Assembly: GCA_017983975.1 (NCBI GenBank)
Contig: JAGOAL010000006.1
Location: 1-64,000 of the forward strand
From: Flavobacterium sp.
GTDB lineage: Bacteria; Bacteroidota; Bacteroidia; Flavobacteriales; Flavobacteriaceae
Direction of reading: 5' to 3'
Length of the DNA: 64,000 nt
Part shown: in pieces, positions 25,796 to 35,539 of the stretch
How the letters are laid out: every line of letters begins with the position of its first letter
How positions within the stretch are numbered: position 1 is the stretch's first letter
Notes under the pieces: generated by a model
Told to the model about the DNA's origin: nothing
Database searches by the model: none
What the model saw: only the letters and a program-made list of their open reading frames with translations
Position numbers and translations under genes: made by a program

Positions 25796-28700
25796 TTAAT
25801 TGTATTTGTAGTGAGATTCTTTACAATATTCTCCTAAGGTATCACAATGGTAGTGTCCATTTTCTTTTTTCTTAGGTAATTGTGTTTTCATGCCTTTGTT
25901 TTTAGCCTCTAACATAGCGTTAATCAAGTCAGCGCGTTCTTTTTGTATAGTGGCTAAATTTTCTGTTTCCTTTTCTAAATCATAAAAAATTATTCCGTCA
26001 ACTACTGTTTTTTCGGCTCTTGTATAAATGGATAATGGACTATCCGACCAAAGCACTACATCTGCATCTTTACCAATTTTTATGCTACCAACTTTAGTAT
26101 CAACTTGAAGAATTTTAGCAGGATTTAAGGTTACAAAATTCCAAGCTTCTTCTTCGGTTACATTTCCATATTTTACTGTTTTAGCGGCTTCTTGATTTAA
26201 ACGGCGCGACATTTCTGCATCATCCGAGTTAATAGAAACCGTAACACCTTCATTCATCATGATAGCGGCATTGTAAGGAATAGCATCGTTTACTTCATAT
26301 TTATATGCCCACCAATCAGCAAAGGTGGAACCAGCCACTCCGTGAGCCGACATCTTATCAGCCAATTTGTATCCTTCAAGAATGTGTGTGAAGGTTTGAA
26401 TTTTGAAGCCATAGCGTTCGGCTAATTTCATTAACATATTGATTTCCGATTGTACATAAGAGTGACAAGTTATGAAACGTTTTTTCGCTAAAATTTCGCC
26501 TAAAACTTCCAATTCAATATCAAATCTTGGTAGCATTTTAGTTTTACTTTTTCCAGATTTATAAGCATCCCATTCGTTTTTATATTCAATGGCTCTTGTA
26601 AAATAATCTTCATAAACCTGTTCAACTCCCATACGCGATTGCGGAAAACGGTTACGTGCAAAATCACCCCAATTAGACTGTTTTACATTTTCACCCAAAG
26701 CAAATTTGATGTATTTTGGAGCGTCTTTTACTAGCATTTCATCAGGAGCATATCCCCATTTTAATTTAATGAAAGCTGCACGACCACCAATTGGATTTGC
26801 TGAACCGTGTAATAAGTTAGCCGATGTTACACCACCTGCTAAGTTTCGGTAAATATTGATATCATCAGAATTAACAACATCTTCAATAGTTACTTCAGCA
26901 GAAGAATTTTGACCACCTTCATTTACACCATTTGAAATTGCAATATGTGAATGTTCATCGATGATACCTGCTGTTAAATGTTTGCCAGTTCCGTCAATGA
27001 TTTTGGCATTTGTTGCTGGTAGATTTTTCCCAATTTTACTAATCTTTCCATTTTGGATTAATACATCGGTTTCTTTTAATATGCCTTCTTTTTCACCAGT
27101 CCAAACGGTTACATTTTTAAACAATAACGTTTCTTGTTTTGGTTTTTCTGTTGATCCATAAGCAATATTAGGAAATGTAATAGGGTACATTAAAGGCACT
27201 TTCGGCTCTTTTTTCTTATCGTCTTTTTTAACTTCATCTGCTTTAACTTCTTTTTTGGTAGCAGTCCAAGTAGTTTCATTTCCATTTTCTAAAACAGCTT
27301 TGCCTTGCATCAAATCTTTTACAAAAGTTCCTGAAAGTCTTACAAAGTTTGCCTTTGTAGTATCTTGATTTTTTATTACCAAGTTTATCCAAGGATCGTT
27401 AAATTGTATTTTTGTTCCAAAATTGATGCTGTCTTTAACTGCTTTTGCTTCAAATTTTGAAATTTCACCTTCAATTTTTAATTCAAATTTTTGGTTGTCA
27501 AAAGTCAATTCATAGTTTCCTCTAATATCAGTAGGATTTAATTTGCTAATGCTGTTTCGTTCTCCTTGAACCCAATTTTCTAAAATCTCACTTTTATCAT
27601 CAAATAGGTCACCTGAAACAATGATGAAATTAGCTAGTTTTCCTTTTGAAAGTGACCCTATTTTGTCAAACTGATTGATCAATTTAGCAGGATTTTCAGT
27701 TAAAGCCTGAAGTGCTTTGTCCTTTGGCAATCCATATAATACTGCTTTTCTAAGATTTGAAAGAAAGGATTTAGTATCTTTTAAATCGGAAGAAGTTAAA
27801 ACAAATGAAACATTATTATCCGATAATATTTTCAAATTAAATGGCGCTTGGTTCCAAAATTTCATATCGCTAACACTAACTTGTTGTGCTAAATAAGGAT
27901 CAGAAACATCATAAGCTTCAGGAAAGTTAATTGGAATAATAAAAGTTGCATTAGACTTTTTGATTTCTTCTAAGCGTTCAAATTCGTTTCCACTTCCTTT
28001 AATAAGGCATTTAATTCCAAATTCATCAGCTAATTTATCAGCTCTTAATGCGTTTAGTTTATCGCCAGCGTTGAATATTTGAATTAAATTTTTATTGTTG
28101 TTAAATGCTTCAAGCGATAAATCTTTTGTAGTAGAAATTCCTTGCGCGTACCATTTTGCATCATGAAATACTTGACGAATCAATGCCATACTTCCCATCA
28201 TAGAAGAAGGATAACTTTGTTTTGTGAATTTACTTCTACTAAAAGTAAAATGCTGCGATACTTTCTCTTTAATAATTCGGTTAGCATTGGTTGCTTTATC
28301 GTTTAAAGTCCAAAAAAGTCCAGTTCCTGCAATTATTCCATCATTATGGTGACTAAGAACCGAACCAAACCCAATTTCTCTAAGATTTGAAGCATTTTTT
28401 TCGTCATAACTTAAATTTTCATAGGCATTATATTCTGGTTTGATGTGATCGTTCCAGTAATAACCTTCTCTATTAGTTTCGTATTGAGGTGTAAAGTTTC
28501 CATTTGGTCTAGCGGCTGGTTTGCTTATTCCAAATTCACTATACAATTCAATAAATGAAGGATAGATTGTTTTGCCTTTTGCATCAATAATTTGGGCGCC
28601 TTTTGGAATAGAAATACCAATTCCCACCTCAAGAATTTTATTTTCTTTGATAAGTAAAGTTGCATTTTCTATTGACTGAGTTGCCGATAAATAGATTGTG

Positions 28701-28822
28701 GCATTTTGAATGGCTGTAAAGTTGTTGAAACTTTGTTTTACACCATCATTTTTTGGAAAATACTCTTGAGCATAGCCTGAAAAATTCAGTAATAACAGGA
28801 GTAATAAAGATAAATATCTCAT
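25796..28822 (-). CDS. large exported protein with two amidohydrolase domains
   Basis: A 1008-residue secreted protein (signal peptide ending FSGYAQ near residue 18). Two amidohydrolase-like halves are joined by a charged linker (KEVKADEVKKDDKKKEPK). The first half lacks HxH (PSFIELYSEFG at 88-98); the second keeps the metal residues: EHSH at 623-626, a CHSY segment, His813 in FTHILEGYK and Asp867 in NSDD. The second half is thus the likely hydrolase; its substrate is unknown (related proteins include dipeptidases and imidazolonepropionase-like enzymes). The gene starts the pair with the 430-residue protein. Confidence 0.88.
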   Translation of the reverse strand: MRYLSLLLLLLLNFSGYAQEYFPKNDGVKQSFNNFTAIQNATIYLSATQSIENATLLIKENKILEVGIGISIPKGAQIIDAKGKTIYPSFIELYSEFGISKPAARPNGNFTPQYETNREGYYWNDHIKPEYNAYENLSYDEKNASNLREIGFGSVLSHHNDGIIAGTGLFWTLNDKATNANRIIKEKVSQHFTFSRSKFTKQSYPSSMMGSMALIRQVFHDAKWYAQGISTTKDLSLEAFNNNKNLIQIFNAGDKLNALRADKLADEFGIKCLIKGSGNEFERLEEIKKSNATFIIPINFPEAYDVSDPYLAQQVSVSDMKFWNQAPFNLKILSDNNVSFVLTSSDLKDTKSFLSNLRKAVLYGLPKDKALQALTENPAKLINQFDKIGSLSKGKLANFIIVSGDLFDDKSEILENWVQGERNSISKLNPTDIRGNYELTFDNQKFELKIEGEISKFEAKAVKDSINFGTKIQFNDPWINLVIKNQDTTKANFVRLSGTFVKDLMQGKAVLENGNETTWTATKKEVKADEVKKDDKKKEPKVPLMYPITFPNIAYGSTEKPKQETLLFKNVTVWTGEKEGILKETDVLIQNGKISKIGKNLPATNAKIIDGTGKHLTAGIIDEHSHIAISNGVNEGGQNSSAEVTIEDVVNSDDINIYRNLAGGVTSANLLHGSANPIGGRAAFIKLKWGYAPDEMLVKDAPKYIKFALGENVKQSNWGDFARNRFPQSRMGVEQVYEDYFTRAIEYKNEWDAYKSGKSKTKMLPRFDIELEVLGEILAKKRFITCHSYVQSEINMLMKLAERYGFKIQTFTHILEGYKLADKMSAHGVAGSTFADWWAYKYEVNDAIPYNAAIMMNEGVTVSINSDDAEMSRRLNQEAAKTVKYGNVTEEEAWNFVTLNPAKILQVDTKVGSIKIGKDADVVLWSDSPLSIYTRAEKTVVDGIIFYDLEKETENLATIQKERADLINAMLEAKNKGMKTQLPKKKENGHYHCDTLGEYCKESHYKYN

Positions 28823-28905
28823 TTTTATAAATTTTGTAATTGTTAAATATAAAAAGAATCTTGAAAATAATGTATATCTATCAGATTATTTAACAAATGT
28901 TAGCG

Positions 28906-30240
28906 CTACAAAATGCCTCTGGCTTTTATTTCAAGATATTTATTAATTGTGTCCAATGTTAAATTTTCGGGCTTTGTTAATACCGAATAAATGCCATATT
29001 TTCTCAATTCATTTACAATTAATCGTTTTTCAAATGCAAATTTTTCAGCAATGACTTTATCATAAATCTCTTGAACTGTGTTTGCTTTTTGCTGGATTAA
29101 TTCATCTAATTCGGTATTATTAAAAAAGACTACTACTAATAAATGATTTTTTGCAATTCCTTTTAGATAGGGTAGTTGTCTGTATAATCCATCCAGTGTT
29201 TCAAAGTTAGTATAGAGCATAATTAAACTTCTTTGATTGATATGTTTTTTTACATCTATGTATAATCTGCTAAAATCACTTTCAAAAAAATCGGTTTTAA
29301 TATTGTAGAGACTTTCCATAATTTGTTGCATTTGACTTTGTCTTTTTTCGGCAACAACTCTGTTTTCCACTTTCTTAGAAAATGTAAACATTCCGGCTTT
29401 GTCTTGTTTTTTTAGTATTACATTGGATAAAACTAAAGTTGCATTAATTGCATAGTCTAATAAACTAAGGCCGTTAAATGGCATTTTCATTACGCGTCCT
29501 TTATCAATTATCATATATACATTTTGCGATTTTTCATCTTGAAATTGATTGACCATTAACTGACTTTTTTTTGCAGTAGCTTTCCAATTAATTGTTCTCA
29601 AATCATCGCCTTGTACATAGTCTTTTATTTGTTCAAACTCCATGGTGTGACCAATTCTTCTAATTTTTTTCAAACCATATTGAAACAAATTATTTGAAAA
29701 TGCCATTAAATCATACTTCCTTAATTGCATATAAGAAGGATAGGTTGGCACCATTTGGTTTTTATTGTATGTAAATCGTCTACTTACTAATCGCAAAGGG
29801 GAAGCAGCGTAAATATTTAGATTACCAAAGGAGTATTCTCCTCGTTCAGTGGGTCTTAATAAATAAGTGTAATTATCTTTCCCAAGTGCTTTTATCTTTC
29901 GTTTAACTTCAAAATTACGTTGTTGAAATTGAAAAGGTATTTCATCAATTATTTTTGAGTAAATAGGAAATGAATATTGATTATTTATAGCGATATTAAT
30001 TTCGTTTTCATCGCCATTTGATAATTTTTCAGACATAATTCGGTTACCTACTATTTTTTTTCCAGATGCAAAAAGCAATAAGGTGTCTATAATTAAAAAG
30101 ACTAATAGTATATACAACACATACCATGCAGCATTGTAAAACATTGGAAAAAGATAGGCTAAAATGAATAGGAAAATCACCCCTATAATACAATAAAATA
30201 GGATGTTGTTTAGATAAAGCTGTTTGAAAAATCGAATCAT
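28906..30240 (-). CDS. DUF58 domain-containing protein
   Basis: A 444-residue protein with two N-terminal membrane segments (about 13-32 and 36-54) and a cytosolic region with the DUF58 signature RTINWKATAKKSQLMVNQF, followed by a von Willebrand A-like fold (MIIDKGRVM, MIDAS-like). Proteins of this kind work with MoxR ATPases in Bat-type (Bacteroides aerotolerance) gene clusters, though the biochemical role is not settled. It is 21 bp downstream of the MoxR gene. Its 3' neighbour is the amidohydrolase pair, 83 bp away. Confidence 0.88.
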   Translation of the reverse strand: MIRFFKQLYLNNILFYCIIGVIFLFILAYLFPMFYNAAWYVLYILLVFLIIDTLLLFASGKKIVGNRIMSEKLSNGDENEINIAINNQYSFPIYSKIIDEIPFQFQQRNFEVKRKIKALGKDNYTYLLRPTERGEYSFGNLNIYAASPLRLVSRRFTYNKNQMVPTYPSYMQLRKYDLMAFSNNLFQYGLKKIRRIGHTMEFEQIKDYVQGDDLRTINWKATAKKSQLMVNQFQDEKSQNVYMIIDKGRVMKMPFNGLSLLDYAINATLVLSNVILKKQDKAGMFTFSKKVENRVVAEKRQSQMQQIMESLYNIKTDFFESDFSRLYIDVKKHINQRSLIMLYTNFETLDGLYRQLPYLKGIAKNHLLVVVFFNNTELDELIQQKANTVQEIYDKVIAEKFAFEKRLIVNELRKYGIYSVLTKPENLTLDTINKYLEIKARGIL

Positions 30241-30261
30241 GTAAAATTAAATCAACTATTA

Positions 30262-31272
30262 TTATCTTGGAATTTCTACCGAATCTACAATTTGTTTGAT
30301 GATTTCGGTACTTGTAATTCCTTCCATTTCACGTTCAGGAGTTACCACAACTCTATGCTGTAACACCGGAATCGCGGCGTCTTTAATATCATCTGGAGTA
30401 ACAAAATCTCTTCCGCGCAAAGCGGCAAACCCTTTAGATGCATTTAAAATTGCAATTGAAGCTCTTGGTGATGCTCCTAAATATAAGAATGCATTTTCAC
30501 GAGTGTTCAATACTATTTTTGCAATGTATTCGATCAAATTTTGTTCAATCAAAATTTCTTTTACCAGTTCTTGAAAAGCAATAATATTACTTTGCGAAAT
30601 AATAGTTGCTATATCACTCATTTTGTCTCGACTTTGTAATTCGTTCTCTTTTTGAATAATATGTATTTCTTCGGACAAATTAGGATATCCAATATTTATC
30701 TTAAATAAGAAACGGTCTAGTTGAGCCTCTGGTAATCGATAAGTTCCTTCTTGCTCAATAGGGTTTTGGGTTGCAATTACAAGAAATGGTCGGTCTAAAA
30801 TATACGTGGTTCCATCTGCAGTAATTTGACGTTCTTCCATTACTTCAAATAGTGCCGCTTGTGTTTTTGCAGGTGCCCGATTAATTTCGTCAATTAAAAC
30901 AAAATTTGAAAATATAGGACCTTTTTTAAAGTCAAATGTTGATTTTGAAAGATCAAAAACAGATGTTCCAATGATATCAGATGGCATCAGATCAGGTGTA
31001 AATTGAATACGACTAAAATCTAATGATAATGTTTTTGCTAATAATTTTGCACTGATGGTTTTAGCCACACCCGGAACTCCTTCAAGTAGCACATGTCCAT
31101 TTGATAAAACCGCAACTAAAAGTTGGTCAATCATTTTGTTTTGGCCAACAATTACTTTTGCAATTTCGGTTTTTACTTGCGCAACACTTTCTTTTAGGGG
31201 TTGTAAATTTAAACGTGATTCAAAGTTTACATTTTCGTTTTGTTCGTTATTGGTTTCCAAGTTATTTTCCAT
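30262..31272 (-). CDS. MoxR family AAA+ ATPase
   Basis: A 336-residue ATPase that acts as a chaperone for partner proteins, usually VWA-domain proteins. Seen: Walker A GVPGVAKT (65-72), Walker B FVLIDEINR (124-132), an arginine-finger region in PEAQLDRFLFK and the sensor-2 segment GASPRASI. The AAA core is complete. It sits 21 bp upstream of DUF58 on the same strand. Its 5' side borders the broken GxxExxY element, which probably separates it from the promoter of the older operon, so it may now have its own promoter or none. Confidence 0.93.
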   Translation of the reverse strand: MENNLETNNEQNENVNFESRLNLQPLKESVAQVKTEIAKVIVGQNKMIDQLLVAVLSNGHVLLEGVPGVAKTISAKLLAKTLSLDFSRIQFTPDLMPSDIIGTSVFDLSKSTFDFKKGPIFSNFVLIDEINRAPAKTQAALFEVMEERQITADGTTYILDRPFLVIATQNPIEQEGTYRLPEAQLDRFLFKINIGYPNLSEEIHIIQKENELQSRDKMSDIATIISQSNIIAFQELVKEILIEQNLIEYIAKIVLNTRENAFLYLGASPRASIAILNASKGFAALRGRDFVTPDDIKDAAIPVLQHRVVVTPEREMEGITSTEIIKQIVDSVEIPR

Positions 31273-31281
31273 AATGATTTG

Positions 31282-31293
31282 AACACAGATGAA
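31282..31293 (+). repeat. left inverted repeat of the GxxExxY element
   Basis: AACACAGATGAA is the inverse of TTCATCTGTGTA at 31691-31702 in 11 of 12 positions. Confidence 0.6.
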
Positions 31294-31300
31294 TCAGATT

Positions 31301-31695
31301 TTACTGATTTTTACTGATTTTTTTATTGTTAGTAAATATTTTTCTTTTAAACTCTGGATTTTTACCAAAATTAAGTAATAATCCAATTTCAATTTCTGTT
31401 GCTTTTAAATAATTTATTAGTTGAAATTCATGTTCTTCTGCTATACTTTCAGCTGCTTTTAGTTCTAAAATAATGCATTCATTAACAATAATATCTGCAT
31501 AATATTCTCCAACTTGAATTTGCTCATAATACACTTTAATAGGTTTTTGTTTTTCACAATTAAACCTTGATTTCTTAATTCATATAAAAGAGCATTTTCA
31601 TATACTTTTTCCAAAAAACCATAACCTAAGTTGTTATAAACTTTATAATAAGATTTTAATATAATATCAGTAATGTTTTTATGCAATAAGTTCAT
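31301..31695 (-). pseudogene. frameshifted GxxExxY family gene (PD-(D/E)XK-like)
   Basis: The minus strand encodes the two halves of one GxxExxY protein in different frames. The first half (from ATG 31695) has GYGFLEKVYENALLYEL, the naming motif; it leaves frame near 31554-31555, where family members continue ..VEKQKPIKVYY. One base is missing (GTGGAA became GTGAA). The other frame reads on as EKQKPIKVYYEQIQVGEYYADI, then LELKAAESIAEEHEFQLINYLKA and LLLNFG, to a stop at 31301. These small nuclease-fold-like proteins have no assigned function. The frameshift could be real or a sequencing error in an A-rich run. Confidence 0.8.
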
Positions 31696-31702
31696 CTGTG
31701 TA
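31691..31702 (-). repeat. right inverted repeat of the GxxExxY element
   Basis: TTCATCTGTGTA, complementary to AACACAGATGAA at 31282-31293 in 11 of 12 positions; it contains the gene's ATG. Confidence 0.6.
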
Positions 31703-31734
31703 TATCGGTTAAATCAGTTTAATCAGCGTTCTTA

Positions 31735-32928
31735 CTAAAGATTGAGTTTTTCTAATAGTTCGTTAAAATTAATTAATTCTTTTTCAGTGGTTTGAGATTG
31801 ATTTCTGATTTTTTTAATCAATTGTACTACATTTTCGATGATTGTTTTATCATTTCCTGTTTTTTGATGCAAACGGTTTATAAACGTTTCGTCTAAATTA
31901 AACGTGTCGATGTAGTATTCATTTCTGATTTTTTCGAGTAAAAAGACAATTTTTTTCTCTGCAATATTTTGGTGATCTTTTTCTTGATAATATAGGTTTC
32001 CAATTGTTTTGGTAAAATCTACTGTTGTATTTTGTAAAGGCTCTTTAATTGGTATAATACGTTGTCTTCTTTTTGCATTAAATATCATAAAAAACAATAA
32101 ACTAATTAACGACAAATACCATGCCCATCGTAAAGCTGGTTTACTTAAAATGTAACGTAATGGAGATTCTGACAAGTTTTGATTTTCATATTGATTTACG
32201 TTCCAATATATTGTTTCGTTGGGCGCAATATATCCTAAAACCTCTTGCGTATACTGAGCGTTCTCTTTCAATAAATAATAATTTGTAAACGCAACAGGTT
32301 GAAGATGTAAGTAAAAAGCGCCATTTTTATAAGGAATTCGTACAAAATTTGTTTGCGTTATTCCTTTTGAATTCGATTGAGTTCCTAAAATAGTGGTTCT
32401 TGTAGAATCAATTTCATAAAAATAAGCATCATTGACACCTTTGTTAAAATAAAATTGATTTGTCTTATAATTTCGTTCTGTTTTAAATTGAATAGAATCT
32501 AGGAATGAATTACTTTGAGCCGTTTCAAAGTGTAAGGAGTCGGCTAGTTTTTCAGGAAAACTTGTAGCACTTAAGAAGGCATTATTTCCATGACTTACAA
32601 AATATAGTAGTTCATCTACCGAAGTATCATCAATTGTACATGAATTATCAATATGTAAAAATGTTCCTGAAACAGTATAAGTAGAATCATCGACATCATA
32701 ATACTGATCAAAAAACTCATACGGTGTTTCTCCAAATTTTTTAATTTTTTGCGGATTAAAAAAGGATTTACTTTCTTGATCAAAAACATAAAGACCAAAC
32801 GGAATTTTTTCTCTCAAAGAATAACTTGGCCTCCAATCAATAGGTTCTTTTTTATTGGCATCAATAATTATAATCCCCACAAGAATGAGCACCAATAAGA
32901 AGATGTATATTTTTAAACTTTTTGGCAT
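31735..32928 (-). CDS. DUF4350 domain-containing membrane protein
   Basis: A 397-residue protein with an N-terminal membrane segment (about 5-23), a soluble DUF4350 part (for example FGLYVFDQESKSFFNPQ and LLYFVSHGNNAFLSA) and a second membrane segment (about 271-287), then a charged helical C-terminus. DUF4350 domains resemble glutamine amidotransferase-like folds and appear next to MoxR and DUF58 genes. Its start directly follows the DUF4129 stop (1 bp). Downstream lies the broken GxxExxY gene instead of the usual neighbour. Confidence 0.8.
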   Translation of the reverse strand: MPKSLKIYIFLLVLILVGIIIIDANKKEPIDWRPSYSLREKIPFGLYVFDQESKSFFNPQKIKKFGETPYEFFDQYYDVDDSTYTVSGTFLHIDNSCTIDDTSVDELLYFVSHGNNAFLSATSFPEKLADSLHFETAQSNSFLDSIQFKTERNYKTNQFYFNKGVNDAYFYEIDSTRTTILGTQSNSKGITQTNFVRIPYKNGAFYLHLQPVAFTNYYLLKENAQYTQEVLGYIAPNETIYWNVNQYENQNLSESPLRYILSKPALRWAWYLSLISLLFFMIFNAKRRQRIIPIKEPLQNTTVDFTKTIGNLYYQEKDHQNIAEKKIVFLLEKIRNEYYIDTFNLDETFINRLHQKTGNDKTIIENVVQLIKKIRNQSQTTEKELINFNELLEKLNL

Positions 32929-33630
32929 TTACTTTGAAATTAATTTTAAAAAAGCGGTTTCAGTTTTTGAAAAATCGGCATCACTAATTTCAAATTCGCC
33001 ATACCAGCTGTATTCATAGACATATGATAAAAATTGAAAATCTTGTTTTAGAGATTCAGATTTGATTTCTTTATAATAATCACCATTTGTTTTTTCAATA
33101 TCCCATTCAATTTCGCCTTTATCAGTTAATGATTTTAGTAACCACATATAATAATAACGAACGGCTAATCGATAATTTTTATCATGTAAAGCTTTGTTAA
33201 TTATTACTTTAAAATCTATCGAATGAATATTTTCTTCTGTATTTTGGGTTATTATTATTTTTTTAGCCGAAGCACTAAAAATCCATCCTCCCTCTTTATT
33301 TATGATGATTTTAACAATCATATAAACAACAAATAGGATTATTAGAACGGCTATAATTCGCATAAGTATTTCTAGACCACTTAATGTTTTTTCAGCATTT
33401 CCAAAATTAAAAAGTTGCTCAAAAAATTGGCCAACAGCTCTCCAAAATCGTTCCCAAGCAGACGCATTTACTTCTGAAAATTTTTCATCATAATTAAATT
33501 CTTCTGTGTTATATTTTTGCTTTAAATTTTTAAACTTCCTTGAGTGATAACCAATAGAATCAATGCTTTGAGAAAAAGCAAAGGAACTTCCTAAAATAAA
33601 AATAATACTTTGCGTTAACCTATTCTTCAT
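32929..33630 (-). CDS. DUF4129 domain-containing membrane protein
   Basis: A 233-residue protein with a signal-like N-terminus (ending FAFSQ), one membrane segment (about 88-106) and a cytosolic C-terminal DUF4129 domain marked by LAVRYYYMWLLKSL and YEYSWYGEFEISDADF. The domain recurs in Bat-type gene clusters and in transglutaminase proteins. It overlaps the previous gene by 11 bp and abuts the next, so the run is a tight operon. Confidence 0.82.
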   Translation of the reverse strand: MKNRLTQSIIFILGSSFAFSQSIDSIGYHSRKFKNLKQKYNTEEFNYDEKFSEVNASAWERFWRAVGQFFEQLFNFGNAEKTLSGLEILMRIIAVLIILFVVYMIVKIIINKEGGWIFSASAKKIIITQNTEENIHSIDFKVIINKALHDKNYRLAVRYYYMWLLKSLTDKGEIEWDIEKTNGDYYKEIKSESLKQDFQFLSYVYEYSWYGEFEISDADFSKTETAFLKLISK

Positions 33631-34558
33631 TTTGTCCGATTAAATCAATATTGTTTTTGGCACTAATATTTTCTTGTTCTTCGATAATGCTATAATAGAT
33701 AATTCCTTGGTTGATTAAAATGATATTCTGCAATGTGTAACTAAAAAGTATAGAAATTATCATGATTACGGTTAACAAAATAGTTAATAGTGAAAATACA
33801 TTTTCTGAATTTTGTGTAGATTGTTCTGGATTGATGAAAATAGAAAAAATACCAATAAAATAAGGCACCATTACTACAATTCCTAATACAACTTGTACAA
33901 TGGTTTGCATTACATAATTTGAACCAATGACAGGCCAAAACTTACTTTTTAGTAGTTTTAATCCTTTTTTAAGCGCATTAAAATAGGTAGAATTTGTGCT
34001 TATATATTCATAATAAGATAATGATACCCAACTAGTGTAGGCAGGTAATAATATGAATAAGATCGGCACACCAATAATTACAAAAACAAGAGCAAAACTT
34101 ATACCTAAAAGCACCAATAATAAGGGAACAATTATAAATATGGAAAGGAAATAAAATTGAATAGTTTTTCCAATTTTACTTTTAATTAGCGAAGTTAAAT
34201 TGTGAAGTGTACGTTGTTTTTTTTCTTCCACCAATTTTAAATAAGCAACAGGATACAAATAATTAATAAGTGAAGCAAACATGATTAACAATATCATTGC
34301 TAAACCAAAAATGATAAATAAGGATACATTTGTTAGAATAGAATCTAAGAAAGCATTACTGTTATTTTGAGAAGAAGCTAAAAAAGCACTTTTTAAAAAT
34401 ATTTGCATGAAGAAATAAATTATGATGCATAATACGAGTAAAAGCCCTCCATTTATTATGAAATAATTTTTAAAATAATTTTTTCCTTCAAGCTTAAATA
34501 GGGTAAAGGTGTCACCTACAAGCGAACTAAAATTTCTTTTACTGTAAAGTTGAAACAT
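33620..34558 (-). CDS. multi-pass membrane protein of unknown function
   Basis: A 312-residue integral membrane protein with about six hydrophobic segments (near 33-53, 78-103, 134-158, 160-182, 215-237, 254-277) and short polar loops. It belongs to no functional family I can name with certainty. It overlaps SpoIIM by 20 bp and DUF4129 by 11 bp, an arrangement that shows cotranslation. In related clusters a protein of this type sits between SpoIIM and DUF4129 proteins, so it may be part of the same membrane complex. Confidence 0.75.
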   Translation of the reverse strand: MFQLYSKRNFSSLVGDTFTLFKLEGKNYFKNYFIINGGLLLVLCIIIYFFMQIFLKSAFLASSQNNSNAFLDSILTNVSLFIIFGLAMILLIMFASLINYLYPVAYLKLVEEKKQRTLHNLTSLIKSKIGKTIQFYFLSIFIIVPLLLVLLGISFALVFVIIGVPILFILLPAYTSWVSLSYYEYISTNSTYFNALKKGLKLLKSKFWPVIGSNYVMQTIVQVVLGIVVMVPYFIGIFSIFINPEQSTQNSENVFSLLTILLTVIMIISILFSYTLQNIILINQGIIYYSIIEEQENISAKNNIDLIGQNEE

Positions 34559-35519
34559 GTTTTTTCGTTTTATTATGAATAATATAGGGATAAATCAAAT
34601 AATAGAAACTAATGGCAGTTAAGGTTATGAAAATGATACCAATGCTTAAAAAAGTAGGCATTTCTTTTGAATATCTTGTAATGTAGCCTTCAAGAAAACC
34701 TGCGGCAAATGTAAATGGCATTGTACTTAAAAATATTTTAAAACTATTTTTAAAACCAATTTTAAATGAATTCATTCTTGAAAAAGTTCTAGGAAAAAGA
34801 ATACTTGCGCCAAGAATAAAGCCAGCGCCCGCTTCAATAACTATAGCAAAAATTTCCATAGATCCATGAATCCAAATGCCTCGAACACTTTCCCAAAATA
34901 CTCCTCTTTGATAGAAAAAATATTGAAAAGAACCTAACATAATTGAATTTTGCATTAATATATAAAAAGTTCCAATGCCTAAAAATATACCAAAAAAATA
35001 AGAAAGTGCACCCACACGTAAATTGTTTAAAGTAATTCCAATAAAACTTCCCCAATTACTTCCTGATTTATACACTGCAACTGGATTTCCGTCTTCAATA
35101 TTTTCCAACGTCATATTAACATATTGATCACCAAGTATTAATCTAACAAATGTTTCGTCATTGTGAGCAGAAACTACACCAATCGTAGTTAATAATCCAA
35201 AAAACAAAAAAGCATAAAGTATATATCTTCTATATTCATAAACTAATAGTGGCACTTCGGTTTTAAAAAAATAAACTAATCTATTTGTCTCGGTCCTTTT
35301 AGTTTTGTAAATTTTTTGATAGGTTTGTGCAGCTAAATGATTCAAATAAACTACGGTCTTACTTTTTGGATAATAGGTTTGTGCATAAGACAAATCATTG
35401 ACCAAATGTATATACAAATGTGCCAAGTCATCTGGATTTTTTTTAGATTTACCAAAAATAGCCTGTTCAAATTCAAGCCATTTTTCTTTATTTTGTTTAA
35501 TGAATGCAATTTCTCTCAT
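34539..35519 (-). CDS. stage II sporulation protein M-like (SpoIIM) membrane protein
   Basis: A 326-residue membrane protein with a 110-residue N-terminal cytosolic part (basic helices) and at least five membrane helices. The SpoIIM signature region is NNLRVGALSYFFGIFLGIGTF followed by GSMEIFAIVIEAGAGFILG. Such proteins are not sporulation factors here; they accompany MoxR/DUF58 systems. It is the first gene of the minus-strand operon and is divergent from RDD, with only 20 bp between start codons, so the promoters must overlap the genes or each other. Confidence 0.88.
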   Translation of the reverse strand: MREIAFIKQNKEKWLEFEQAIFGKSKKNPDDLAHLYIHLVNDLSYAQTYYPKSKTVVYLNHLAAQTYQKIYKTKRTETNRLVYFFKTEVPLLVYEYRRYILYAFLFFGLLTTIGVVSAHNDETFVRLILGDQYVNMTLENIEDGNPVAVYKSGSNWGSFIGITLNNLRVGALSYFFGIFLGIGTFYILMQNSIMLGSFQYFFYQRGVFWESVRGIWIHGSMEIFAIVIEAGAGFILGASILFPRTFSRMNSFKIGFKNSFKIFLSTMPFTFAAGFLEGYITRYSKEMPTFLSIGIIFITLTAISFYYLIYPYIIHNKTKKHVSTLQ

Positions 35520-35539
35520 GAAATGCTAATATATAAAAT

